Shown: piece after piece, positions 46,764 through 55,280 of the stretch | Position numbering within the stretch: position 1 is the first letter of the stretch | How the letters are laid out: the number at the start of each line of letters is the position of its first letter | NCBI RefSeq assembly: GCF_009746585.1 | Contig: NZ_WRPO01000005.1 | Location: 218,853-282,852, forward strand | Reading direction: 5' to 3' | Origin: Novosphingobium aquimarinum | GTDB taxonomy: Bacteria > Pseudomonadota > Alphaproteobacteria > Sphingomonadales > Sphingomonadaceae | DNA: 64,000 nt | The notes under the pieces: model-generated | Database searches by the model: none | Seen by the model: the letters and a program-made list of their open reading frames with translations, nothing else | What the model was told of the DNA's origin: nothing | Program-made: the position numbers and the translations under genes

Positions 46764-48086
46764 TTACTCCGCGAGCGCCTTGTCGAGGACTTCGACGAAC
46801 AGATCGACGTTCTCGCGCGAGAAGATCAGCGGCGGGCGGATCTTGAGGATGTTCTGATCCTCACCGCAGGCGCTGATGAGGACGCCGTTCTCGCGCATCG
46901 TGTTGACGACATGCGTGGTGCGCGCCTTGTCGGGCGCAGCGGTTTCGCGGTCGGTGACGATGTCTGCCGCGACGAACATGCCCGCCCCTCGAACGTGGCC
47001 GAGGCCTTCGTGACGGTCGCGCAACCCCTCGACCTGCTCCAGGAGGTAGCCGCCGACATCTCGCGCGTTGTCCATGATGCCATCACGCTTGATCACCTTG
47101 AGCACCGCAACCGCCGCGGCGCAGGAGACCGCGTTGCCCGCGAACGTGTTGAAGTACCGCGAGTTTTCGCCGAACTTCTCGACGACGTCATGGCGAGTCA
47201 ACAGACCGGCAATGGGTTGCCCGTTGCCCATTGGTTTGCCCAGCGTAACGATGTCGGGGTCGATGCCGTGGCGCTGGAAGCCCCACATGTTTTCGCCGGT
47301 GCGACCGAAACCCGGTTGCACTTCGTCTGCCACGAAGATGCCGCCCGCCTCGTGGATCGCTTCGACGGCGCCCTTCAGGAAGCCCGGCTCTTCGGGCAGG
47401 ATCCCGTCGCTGGTGAAAATCGAATCGACGATCATCATCGCGGGCTTGATGCCGTGGCGCAGCAAGTCCGCGATCGCCTTCTCGACATCACGCTTGAACC
47501 GCTCCGCCACGTTCGGGCCGCTGCGGTAGGCGGCGGGTGCCGGCACGGTGCGGACATGCGCGCCCAGCGGAACCGCGTGGCCAAGCGTGGGCGAGAACTT
47601 CGATACGGCATCGGTGATGCCGTGATAGGCCGTCTCGGTGATGATGACACCGGTGCCGCCCGTGCGGATCTGCGCGATGCGATAGGCAAGGTCGTTTGCC
47701 TCGCTGCCCGAGCAGGTCAGCATGAGGTGCGATAGGTCTCCGCCGACAGTCGAAAGCAGGCCGTCGGCAAGCTCGAGGATCGTCTCGTGCAGATAGCGCG
47801 TGTTGGTGCACAGCGTTGCCGCCTGCCGGCTGATCGCCTCGACCACGTCGGGATGGCAGTGACCGAGCGAGGCGACGTTGTTGTACGCGTCCAGGTACTT
47901 GCGGCCCGACGGATCGATCAGCCAGGGGCCTTCGCCTTTCACGAAGTGAAGCGGCTTTTGGTACATCAGGCGGTAGGCTGGCCCGAGCAGGCGCGTGCGC
48001 TGGTCGATGAACTTCGCATCCTGCGGGTCGAGTTCGACCTGACCGGGAATGAAGGCATTGACGGAGGACTGGTCGACTAGGCTCAT
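46764..48086 (-). CDS. Class III PLP enzyme, predicted phosphoamino-alcohol phospho-lyase
   Basis: A 440-residue class III aminotransferase-fold enzyme. The PLP Lys is in VTLGKPMGNGQPIAG, the form seen in ethanolamine-phosphate and 5-phosphohydroxylysine phospho-lyases (AGXT2L type), not the usual transaminase loop. DEVQPGFGRTG binds PLP. ATG 48086 has AGGAG seven bases upstream and overlaps the stop of a kinase gene (ATGA). A kinase followed by this enzyme would phosphorylate an amino alcohol and then eliminate phosphate and ammonia. Substrate unproven; an ordinary aminotransferase is the alternative. Confidence 0.75.
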   Translation of the reverse strand: MSLVDQSSVNAFIPGQVELDPQDAKFIDQRTRLLGPAYRLMYQKPLHFVKGEGPWLIDPSGRKYLDAYNNVASLGHCHPDVVEAISRQAATLCTNTRYLHETILELADGLLSTVGGDLSHLMLTCSGSEANDLAYRIAQIRTGGTGVIITETAYHGITDAVSKFSPTLGHAVPLGAHVRTVPAPAAYRSGPNVAERFKRDVEKAIADLLRHGIKPAMMIVDSIFTSDGILPEEPGFLKGAVEAIHEAGGIFVADEVQPGFGRTGENMWGFQRHGIDPDIVTLGKPMGNGQPIAGLLTRHDVVEKFGENSRYFNTFAGNAVSCAAAVAVLKVIKRDGIMDNARDVGGYLLEQVEGLRDRHEGLGHVRGAGMFVAADIVTDRETAAPDKARTTHVVNTMRENGVLISACGEDQNILKIRPPLIFSRENVDLFVEVLDKALAE

Positions 48087-49132
48087 GGCTCGTCTCCTGA
48101 TGAACAGAATTGCAAAAGTTGCGCCGACGCGTCGGCGTGCGCGAACCGGTCGAGATGTTCGAGCCCAGCCCAAGCGGGGCCGTTGTTGCGCAAGATGTAG
48201 TCGCGATTTTCGGGATAGCGTTCGGCGCGCCATCCCGTGATGAGCACGGTGATCAGCAGGCGTGCTTTCACGAGGTCGAGAAGGATCGCGCGTTCCTCTT
48301 CCAGCAGAGGAATGACACCATGGTATCCGGCGATCATCTCGGCAGCGCTGGCGAGCGGATCGGCCGCATCGGTGAGCTGATAAGCAGCAGCCGTCGCGAG
48401 TTCTCCGACGAGCGGGCCGCGAACGACGTCACCAAAGTCGATAATGGCCGCGACTTCGTCCGGACGGTCGGGATCGACGAGCACGTTGCCGAGATTGTAG
48501 TCGTTGTGGATCACTTGCGAGCGCAAGGCCGGGATCCTCGGCAGCGCATTGCGCTCGTATTCGGCCATGCCGCGTTCGATCAGGGCGCGCCGCGAGGCGT
48601 CCTCGATATAGGCGATCATGCCCTTCAGACGATGCGCGGCGGCCACGTTCCACAGCAGTTCGTGGTCGGCGGCGGGGTGATCGAACCCTGCGAAGGCAAG
48701 ATCCATCCGCGCCAGTGTCTGCCCGAGCGCCCGGCGCTGGGTGGATGTCCTCGGCGATTGGCTGAGGGGCAATCCGGGCAGATACGTCAGCATGCGCAGG
48801 ATTGACGTGCGCCCGTCACCGAGCGTGATGGTGGTCTCGTACTCACCTTGGAGAGTGGCCACGGGACGCGGCACCGCGAGCCCGGGATCGGCCCGGCCCA
48901 GATGGGCGAGCGCGCACGTCTGGAGGTTGACGACCTCGCGCTCTTCGGCGGGGTTGGAAACCTTGAGGACGAAGCCGCTGCCGTCCGCGCCCAGCATCCT
49001 GAAATTGCGGTCGCGCTCGCTCGTCAGGGCCGAGGCGGTCAGTTCAAGCCCGTAGATATCGCGCGCCAGGGCTTCAGCGTCGCCTTCGCCAAGTTCCGGG
49101 CGCGGCGTCGTCAGCGTGGGTTCGACCAGCAT
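48083..49132 (-). CDS. APH-family phosphotransferase, predicted amino-alcohol kinase
   Basis: A 349-residue kinase of the aminoglycoside/choline/hydroxylysine kinase fold. Catalytic block: VIHNDYNLGNVLVD, then AAIIDFGDVVRGPLVG with the metal Asp. The N-lobe has FVLKVSNPAEEREVV. Relatives include hydroxylysine kinase. Of two close ATGs, 49132 has AAGG at better spacing than 49138. It is fused by ATGA overlap to the phospholyase-like gene, and a HAD gene lies upstream. Together they suggest a small kinase-elimination route. Confidence 0.75.
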   Translation of the reverse strand: MLVEPTLTTPRPELGEGDAEALARDIYGLELTASALTSERDRNFRMLGADGSGFVLKVSNPAEEREVVNLQTCALAHLGRADPGLAVPRPVATLQGEYETTITLGDGRTSILRMLTYLPGLPLSQSPRTSTQRRALGQTLARMDLAFAGFDHPAADHELLWNVAAAHRLKGMIAYIEDASRRALIERGMAEYERNALPRIPALRSQVIHNDYNLGNVLVDPDRPDEVAAIIDFGDVVRGPLVGELATAAAYQLTDAADPLASAAEMIAGYHGVIPLLEEERAILLDLVKARLLITVLITGWRAERYPENRDYILRNNGPAWAGLEHLDRFAHADASAQLLQFCSSGDEP

Positions 49133-49203
49133 AAGCATCCTTCTCGTGTTCGGGCGGATGGGGAACGGGGCAGGGCAGGACCCTGCCGCGCACCCCTGGT
49201 CGC

Positions 49204-49866
49204 TCAGAGACCGAGAAGCCCCGGAAGCGCGGAGAAATCCTTGATCCGGGTGAAGCCATAGGCCTCAGTCGGAGGCTCGTGACCGCGGTCGACGAAGACT
49301 TTGGCGCCGAAGCCGAGATCGTGCGCGGTCATGAGGTCGTACCGCGGGCTCGAGGACACATGCATCATGTCTTCCGGCGTGCAGCCGAGATGATCCAGCA
49401 TGTATTCGAACGGACGCATCAGCGGCTTGTAGGCGCCTGCTTCCTCGGCCGTGAGCACGGCGTGGAACGGCACGCCGATGTTGCGCGCGCTGTGCGGGAT
49501 GAGATCGGTCATGCTGTTCGAAAGGATGACGAGCGGAAATTCCTTGGCGATCCGGCCGAGCGGCTCGGGCACGTCGGCATGCGGCTGCCAGGTGGGGACG
49601 GCGTCGTAGAGCGCCTGCGCATCGCGCGGGGTGGTGGCGACACCATGCTTGCGGCACGTCCGCTCGACCGAGTTGGCGACGACGTCGTAGAACGGTTTGA
49701 AGGCCCCAAGAACTTCGTCCAGGCGATAGGCACGAAAGGAATCGATGAAGGCGTTCATCTGCGCGGGGCTCACGCGATCGGAGAAGATCTCGCGCGCCGT
49801 GGGGCCCATGATGAAATTGATCATCGTGCCATAGCAATCGAAGCTGATATACTTGGGTTTGAACAT
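49204..49866 (-). CDS. HAD-superfamily hydrolase, haloacid-dehalogenase type II-like
   Basis: A 220-residue HAD protein. The nucleophile Asp10 is in ISFDCYGTMINF, and motif II VILSNSMTDLI and motif III GAYKPLMRPFEYML are typical of L-2-haloacid dehalogenase-type enzymes. Members act on haloacids or phosphates; the neighbour kinase and phospholyase make a phosphatase or side-activity role possible. GAGAGGGCG lies before the ATG. It is first in the three-gene minus-strand unit and divergent from an AsnC regulator. Confidence 0.8.
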   Translation of the reverse strand: MFKPKYISFDCYGTMINFIMGPTAREIFSDRVSPAQMNAFIDSFRAYRLDEVLGAFKPFYDVVANSVERTCRKHGVATTPRDAQALYDAVPTWQPHADVPEPLGRIAKEFPLVILSNSMTDLIPHSARNIGVPFHAVLTAEEAGAYKPLMRPFEYMLDHLGCTPEDMMHVSSSPRYDLMTAHDLGFGAKVFVDRGHEPPTEAYGFTRIKDFSALPGLLGL

Positions 49867-50089
49867 CCTAACGCCCTCTCATCAAGTCGGCACTAGGGTA
49901 GGGGCGGCTGTAAAATGTGTTGTGCCGTTGTCGGCAGCGCCCAGAGAATATTGTCCCGGCGGAACACCCTGCGGCGCGATGCGCCGTTCACCGATCCCGG
50001 TTATAAGAGCATGACCCTTATGCGGGTGCAGTCGCCGCCGGTTGCACGGCATCGCGGGTCCTGCAACCGCTCGGCCGTGGGAATTGGCA

Positions 50090-50578
50090 ATGGAAAAACT
50101 CGATCGGATCGACTTCAAGATCCTGTCCTATCTGCAGGATCACGGCCGCGTCACCAATGTCGGTCTGGCCGAGGCCGTCGGGCTTTCGACCAGCCCGTGC
50201 CTTTCGCGCGTGAAGCGCCTGGAAGGCGCGGGCTACATCGAATCCTACGGTGCCCGCGTCGCGCTGGGGAAACTGGGCGAATATCTCACTGTCTTCAGCG
50301 AGATCACGCTGTCGGGCCATCGCACGACGAACTTCGAGACGTTTCTGAATGCCGCGCGTAGGTACAAGGAAATTGTCGAATGCCATCACGTTACCGGAGG
50401 CTATGACTATCTGATCAAGTTCGTCGCCAAGAACGTGGGCCACTATCATCGGGTGATGGAAGCGCTGTTGGAGGCCGACGTGGGAATCGTCAAATATTCC
50501 AGCTATATCGTCCTTGCCTCGCCGATCGTTCGCAATGGCTATCCTCTGGACGAGTTGTTCGATCCCGACGGTTTCTGA
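50090..50578 (+). CDS. AsnC/Lrp-family regulator 1
   Basis: A 162-residue Lrp-type regulator: HTH LDRIDFKILSYLQDHGRVTNVGLAEAVGLSTSPCLSRVKRL and an AsnC ligand domain (HHVTGGYDYLIKFVAKNVGHYH). It is divergent from the HAD-kinase-lyase unit and just upstream of a DadA-like gene. Such proteins sense amino acids. It is a close relative of the AsnC protein at 53232-53726. A sequence that fits the Lrp consensus moderately (49944-49958) lies before it. Confidence 0.88.
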   Translation: MEKLDRIDFKILSYLQDHGRVTNVGLAEAVGLSTSPCLSRVKRLEGAGYIESYGARVALGKLGEYLTVFSEITLSGHRTTNFETFLNAARRYKEIVECHHVTGGYDYLIKFVAKNVGHYHRVMEALLEADVGIVKYSSYIVLASPIVRNGYPLDELFDPDGF

Positions 50579-50715
50579 GCGCCTGCTGCGAAGCGCCGTC
50601 GGCCCGCGAAACTTGCGACAATCCGCTCCCGATGGCAGCGCTTTTGGCACAATCTGTCGTGACCGCGATGCGATAGACCAGACTTCGGTAGTGCCGAGCG
50701 AGGGGGGTCCAGCTT

Positions 50716-52038
50716 ATGTCGCCTGAAGTCAATCGCATCGCCAGCAGTGAGCGGGTGCCCAGCGCCGCGGACGTAGTCATCGTCGGCGGCGGGATTATCG
50801 GCACTGCGGCAGCCTACTTCCTGGCGAAGCAGGGCGTGTCCGTCGCGCTGGTCGAGAAGGGCTACATCTCCTGCGAACAATCGAGCCGAAACTGGGGCTG
50901 GTGCCGGCAGCAGAACCGCGATGCGCGCGAACTGCCGCTCTCGCACGTGTCGATGGCATTGTGGGACAGCCTTGCCGGCGAGATCGGGCAAGACCTCGGC
51001 TTTCGTCGCTGCGGACAGTTCTACGCGACGGACAATCCCGCCGTCATGGCGCAGTGGGACAGCTGGGGGCCGATGGGCCGTGAACTCGGCGTGGACACGC
51101 GCAATCTGACCAGAGCCGAGATCGCCGAACATATCCCCGAGGCTGGCCGCACGTGGGTCGGCGGGGTGCACTCCGCTGGCGATGGCAAGGCCGAACCCGC
51201 GCTGGCGGCACCGGCCCTGGCTTCGGGTGCGCAGGCGCTCGGCGCGACCATTCACCAGCACTGCGCGGCAAGAGAACTCGACATCAGCAATGGTCGGGTG
51301 ACCGGCGTTCACACCGAGAAGGGCCTCATAAAGGCCAGTGCCGTGCTGGTCTGCGCAGGCGCCTGGGCGGCCCGCTTCCTGCGCGCGCACCAGATCAGCT
51401 TTCCGCAGGCCGGCGTCCGCCAAACCGCGGTTCGCACAGTACCCACGATGGATCTCGGCAACTGTCTTTATTCGCCGGACTTTACCATTACCCGCCGGCT
51501 CGACGGCAGCTACACGATGGCGATCAGCGGCAAGGCGACCATCGACATCACGCCGCAGGGCCTGCGCTACTCGCGCGAGTTCCTGCCGCAGTTCCAAAAA
51601 CGGCTGAAGAACGTGCGGATCGCCGTCGGTGCTTCGTTCACTTCGGGGCCGGAATCGCTTGGGTCCTGGCTGAAAATCGACAACGGCATCTATGAACGCA
51701 ACCGGGTGCTCGATCCCAAGCCGCAGCAGTGGCTGGTGCGTCGTATCCAGCAAAACGTGCAGAAGACTTTTCCGCAATTACGCGGCGTCGGCATCGTCGG
51801 GGCCTGGGGCTCGTTGGTCGATTGCACGCCCGATGCGGTGCCGGTCATCTCGAAGGTCGATCAGGTCAGCGGGCTGGTGCTCGCGGCCGGGTGTTCGGGG
51901 CATGGCTTCGGCATGGGGCCGGGCATCGGCTATCTATCGGCGCAACTGCTGCGCGATGACGAGCCTTGCGTGGATCCGACGCCGTTCCGCTTGTCGCGCC
52001 TTGTCGACGGTTCTCCGCTGAACATTGCCGCCATTTGA
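50716..52038 (+). CDS. DadA-like FAD-dependent amino acid/amine oxidoreductase 1
   Basis: A 440-residue flavoprotein of the DAO/DadA family: VVIVGGGIIGTAAAYFLAKQG at the N-terminus and CSGHGFGMGPGIGYL at the C-terminus. It shares the rare block EQSSRNWGWCRQQNRD with the second DadA-like protein at 58884-60209, so the two are paralogues. Likely oxidises an amino acid or secondary amine to an imine. It lies downstream of the AsnC1 gene and is convergent with the amidohydrolase gene. Confidence 0.85.
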   Translation: MSPEVNRIASSERVPSAADVVIVGGGIIGTAAAYFLAKQGVSVALVEKGYISCEQSSRNWGWCRQQNRDARELPLSHVSMALWDSLAGEIGQDLGFRRCGQFYATDNPAVMAQWDSWGPMGRELGVDTRNLTRAEIAEHIPEAGRTWVGGVHSAGDGKAEPALAAPALASGAQALGATIHQHCAARELDISNGRVTGVHTEKGLIKASAVLVCAGAWAARFLRAHQISFPQAGVRQTAVRTVPTMDLGNCLYSPDFTITRRLDGSYTMAISGKATIDITPQGLRYSREFLPQFQKRLKNVRIAVGASFTSGPESLGSWLKIDNGIYERNRVLDPKPQQWLVRRIQQNVQKTFPQLRGVGIVGAWGSLVDCTPDAVPVISKVDQVSGLVLAAGCSGHGFGMGPGIGYLSAQLLRDDEPCVDPTPFRLSRLVDGSPLNIAAI

Positions 52039-52068
52039 CACACGCCCGCGCGCGCGTCTGGCGACTGG

Positions 52069-53235
52069 TCAGATGCGCGTTTCGTCCGCGACGGCAAGGT
52101 GCCGTTCGGCCAGCGCGACGTGAAGGCGCACGCCAAGCCCCAGGACATCGTCGTTGAAATCGTAATGCGGATTGTGCAGCGGCGCCGAGCCATTCGGGCC
52201 TGCCTGGCCGAGCCAGATATAGGCGCCGGGGCACGCCTGAAGCATGAACGAGAAATCTTCCGAGGTGAAAGCAGGCTCCGCCGCGAGCTGCGCATCGCCG
52301 ATCGTGGCGGCCGCCGCCAGCGCTTCGCTGGCCGCATCCGCGTCATTGATCGTTGCCGGGTAATAGCGGTCGTACTCGACGTCGACGGCCAGCTCATGGG
52401 CAAGCCCGACGCCTGCCGCGACCGAGCGGATCGCCGCTTCGATTACGTCCTGCACTTGCGGGTCGAACGTGCGCACGGTGCCGTGCACCGCGACCTCGGC
52501 GGGCAGGACGTTGTGCGTGTGGCCGCCGTGTATCTGCGTGATCGAAAGCACCGCAGATGCGGTGGCCGGAATGCGGCGCGACACGATGCTGTTCAGCTGC
52601 TGCACCAGCGCGGCCGACGCCAGGATCGCATCAGGCGTGTCGTGGGGCAGGGCGGCATGCCCACCGCTGCCGCGCAGCGTGATCGCGAACTTGTCCGCCG
52701 CGCCCATGATTGGCCCGGGGCGGGTGGCGATCGTGCCGGCGGGCAGATCGGGCCAGTTGTGCAAGGCGAAGACGCGATCGCAAGGAAAGCGTTCGAACAG
52801 CCCTTCGTTCACCATTTCGCGCGCGCCACCGTGGCCTTCCTCGGCGGGTTGGAAGAAGAAGTGCACGGTGCCGTCGAAATTACGGGTTCGGACGAGATGC
52901 TGCGCGGCGCCAAGCAGCATGGCGACATGGCCGTCATGCCCGCAGCCGTGAAACACGTTCTCGGTCCTGCTGGCGTAGGGAAGGTTGGTCTGTTCCTGGA
53001 TCGGCAAGGCGTCCATGTCCGCCCTCAGTCCGATGCTGCGATCCGATGTGCCATTTCGCAGGACGCCCACCACGCCGGTCTGGCCGATGCCTTCGTGGAC
53101 CTCCAGACCCAAGCCGCGCAGCTCCTCCGCGATCCGCGCCGCAGTGCGCTGTTCGCGAAAGGCGAGTTCGGGGTGCGCATGAATATCGCGCCGCAAATCG
53201 ATCAGCGGCTCGAGCAGATCGTCGATGGCATTCAT
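52069..53235 (-). CDS. M20-family amidohydrolase (hippurate/N-acyl-amino-acid hydrolase type)
   Basis: A 388-residue metallo-amidohydrolase. RRDIHAHPELAFRE, VFHGCGHDGHVAML and FFFQPAEEGHGGAREMVN are the metal-binding and active-site blocks of HipO/AmaA-type enzymes, and SGGHAALPHDTPDA the dimer-domain His. It releases amino acids from N-acyl forms. The start overlaps the stop of AsnC2 (ATGA), so regulator and enzyme are one unit. It ends a long minus-strand run. Confidence 0.88.
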   Translation of the reverse strand: MNAIDDLLEPLIDLRRDIHAHPELAFREQRTAARIAEELRGLGLEVHEGIGQTGVVGVLRNGTSDRSIGLRADMDALPIQEQTNLPYASRTENVFHGCGHDGHVAMLLGAAQHLVRTRNFDGTVHFFFQPAEEGHGGAREMVNEGLFERFPCDRVFALHNWPDLPAGTIATRPGPIMGAADKFAITLRGSGGHAALPHDTPDAILASAALVQQLNSIVSRRIPATASAVLSITQIHGGHTHNVLPAEVAVHGTVRTFDPQVQDVIEAAIRSVAAGVGLAHELAVDVEYDRYYPATINDADAASEALAAAATIGDAQLAAEPAFTSEDFSFMLQACPGAYIWLGQAGPNGSAPLHNPHYDFNDDVLGLGVRLHVALAERHLAVADETRI

Positions 53236-53726
53236 CGCTGTTCACCGAACAGGTGTTGCAGGGGATAGTGGTGTTTGATGAAGGGCGATTTGATCACGAT
53301 GTAGCTGAAGTATTTTTCGATCCCGTAGTCGCTTTCCAGCATATCCTCGATGATCGAATGATAGTGCCCCACGCCGCGCGCAACGAATTTCAAAAGATAG
53401 TCGTAGCCGCCACTGACCAGATGGCATTCCACGATTTCGTCGAGCTTGCGGATCCGCGTCTCGAACCGTGAAAAGTCGCCCGAGCGGTGTTCGCTCAGAG
53501 TCACTTCGGTGAAGACGGTCAGGAATTCGCCCAATTTGCGCATATTCACATGCGCGCCATACCCTGTGATGTAGCCGGCCTTTTCCAGGCGTTTCACGCG
53601 CGCGAGACACGGGCTCGGCGAGAGTCCGACCGCATCGGCTAGTTCCACGTTCGTAATACGGCCCGATTGCTGAAGCTGTGTCAGGATCTTCAGATCGATC
53701 CTGTCGAGTTTTGGCCCAGCCAGCAT
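53232..53726 (-). CDS. AsnC/Lrp-family regulator 2
   Basis: A 164-residue Lrp-type regulator: LDRIDLKILTQLQQSGRITN and LSPSPCLARVKRLEKAG for the HTH, and ECHLVSGGYDYLLKFVARGVGHYH for the ligand domain. It has AAGGG nine bases upstream of the ATG. It lies between an aminotransferase and an amidohydrolase on the same strand. A palindrome with the Lrp consensus lies at 55245-55259, over the promoter before the aminotransferase, and is a plausible target. Confidence 0.88.
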   Translation of the reverse strand: MLAGPKLDRIDLKILTQLQQSGRITNVELADAVGLSPSPCLARVKRLEKAGYITGYGAHVNMRKLGEFLTVFTEVTLSEHRSGDFSRFETRIRKLDEIVECHLVSGGYDYLLKFVARGVGHYHSIIEDMLESDYGIEKYFSYIVIKSPFIKHHYPLQHLFGEQR

Positions 53727-53743
53727 GTGCGTCGCCCTTTCTT

Positions 53744-55153
53744 TTATGTCGTCTCCAAGGCCGCGCGGACGTCGGCTTCCTCGAGAAGGTTATCGAGCGT
53801 TACCTTAATGCGATCAAAAATCTGGTCCATCTCCTCGTCGCTAGCGCATAAGGCAGGCGCGAGGCCGATGATGTTATCCGGAAAAGCCCGGAATATCACG
53901 CCGTTCCTGTACCCTTGGGCAAAGAGACGGTCGGGCAGCTTCAAACTGGGATCGAAGCGCGCCTTGGTGGACTTGTTCGACACCAGTTCGATCGCGCCGA
54001 GCAAGCCCCGCCCGCGCGTGTCGCCCACCAGCGGATGGTCGGCGAGCCTTTGCAATCCCGCCTCGAACCGCGCCGCGACGCGCGCGCCATTGGCCAGTAT
54101 GCCGCCGTCGGTATAGAGTCGAAGCACTTCGAGGCCGACCGCCGCGCTGACCGGATGGCCTGAATAGGTGAATCCGTGGCCCACCGCCATCTCGGGCGGG
54201 GCCCCATCGGCGATGCCTTGGTAAATCCGGTCCGACAGGAGCACCGCGCCCATCGGCGCGTATCCCGAGGTGAGCCCCTTGGCGAGCGTCATGATGTCGG
54301 GCGCAACGTCTTCAGCATCACACGCGAACATCGGGCCGGTGCGGCCGAAGCCAGTGATGACTTCGTCGGTCACGAATAGAATATCGAGCTGGGTGCAGGT
54401 ATCGCGCATGGCCTTGAGCCAACCCTTGGGGGGCACGATAACGCCGCCCGACCCCTGTACCGGCTCACAGAAGAAGGCCGCGACGTTGCCGGCGCCAAGC
54501 TGGGCAACCTTTTCGCGCAATTGCTGGACCGAATGGGCAATGATCGCGTCGTCGCCGCTCAACTCGCTGCGATAGGGATAGGGCGAAGGCAGATAATGCT
54601 GCCAAGGACGCGGAAGATCGAAAAGGCGATGGAAATTGGGAAGCGCCGTCAGCCCCGCACCGTTCGAGCTCGATCCATGATACCCACGCTCAAGCGAGAG
54701 GAATTGCTTCTTATCCGGGCGGCCGATCGCGTTGTAATAATGCACGATATAGCGGATCGCCGAGTCCACCGCGTCGGATCCGCCAAGCGTGAAATAGACG
54801 TGATCGAGCCCTTGCGGGCTTAGCTCCACCAGCTTCTGCGACAGCCGCACCGCCGGTTCGGAACCGAAGGAGAAATAGCCAGTCGCGTAAGGTAGGCGGC
54901 GCATTTGTTCGGCCGCGACCTCGGCGATGGTCTCTTGCCCATAGCCGACATTGACGCACCACAGCCCGGCGAATGCGTCGAGCAGTTCGTTGCCGTCCAT
55001 GTCCTTGAGCCACATCCCCTTGCCGCTTTCCAGCAAGGTCGCGCCCCGCACCTCGTGTCCCCGGAACGAGGTTACGGGGTGGATCAGGTGGTCACGGTCG
55101 ATGTCAATCAAGGACCGGTTCGAAGTCAGCGTCATTTCGAAATCTCGCGCCAT
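53744..55153 (-). CDS. Class III omega-aminotransferase
   Basis: A 469-residue PLP aminotransferase. DGNELLDAFAGLWCVNVGYG, YFTLGGSDAVDSAIR, VTDEVITGFGRTGPMFAC and the PLP Lys in MTLAKGLTSGYAPMGAV match beta-alanine/putrescine/GABA aminotransferases. The product could be a semialdehyde passed to the aldehyde dehydrogenase at 56394-57857. It starts a unit with AsnC2 and the amidohydrolase under a promoter at 55251-55280 with an Lrp-type site. Confidence 0.88.
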   Translation of the reverse strand: MARDFEMTLTSNRSLIDIDRDHLIHPVTSFRGHEVRGATLLESGKGMWLKDMDGNELLDAFAGLWCVNVGYGQETIAEVAAEQMRRLPYATGYFSFGSEPAVRLSQKLVELSPQGLDHVYFTLGGSDAVDSAIRYIVHYYNAIGRPDKKQFLSLERGYHGSSSNGAGLTALPNFHRLFDLPRPWQHYLPSPYPYRSELSGDDAIIAHSVQQLREKVAQLGAGNVAAFFCEPVQGSGGVIVPPKGWLKAMRDTCTQLDILFVTDEVITGFGRTGPMFACDAEDVAPDIMTLAKGLTSGYAPMGAVLLSDRIYQGIADGAPPEMAVGHGFTYSGHPVSAAVGLEVLRLYTDGGILANGARVAARFEAGLQRLADHPLVGDTRGRGLLGAIELVSNKSTKARFDPSLKLPDRLFAQGYRNGVIFRAFPDNIIGLAPALCASDEEMDQIFDRIKVTLDNLLEEADVRAALETT

Positions 55154-55244
55154 GGGGCCTGGGATCAGGCTAGCCTCGCAAGGCGGAGGAAGTGCCCAAT
55201 TCGGGCGGTTCGAGCGAAGGCCGACAGTTTTCTAAGGGTCGTGA

Positions 55245-55259
55245 CGGCATATTATGCCG
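55245..55259. promoter_or_regulatory. Lrp-type operator palindrome
   Basis: CGGCATATTATGCCG is a perfect 7-1-7 palindrome and matches the Lrp consensus YAGHAWATTWTDCTR at 13 of 15 positions. It lies over the -10 box of a promoter reading into the aminotransferase-AsnC2-amidohydrolase genes. Confidence 0.7.
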
Positions 55260-55280
55260 CCCCGCGTTTCCCTATTGCAA
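55251..55280 (-). promoter_or_regulatory. Promoter of the aminotransferase-AsnC2-amidohydrolase unit
   Basis: On the minus strand TTGCAA, 18 bp, CATAAT. The -35 lies at the 3' end of the dehydrogenase gene; the -10 lies inside the Lrp palindrome. A leader of about 90 bases follows. Confidence 0.6.
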
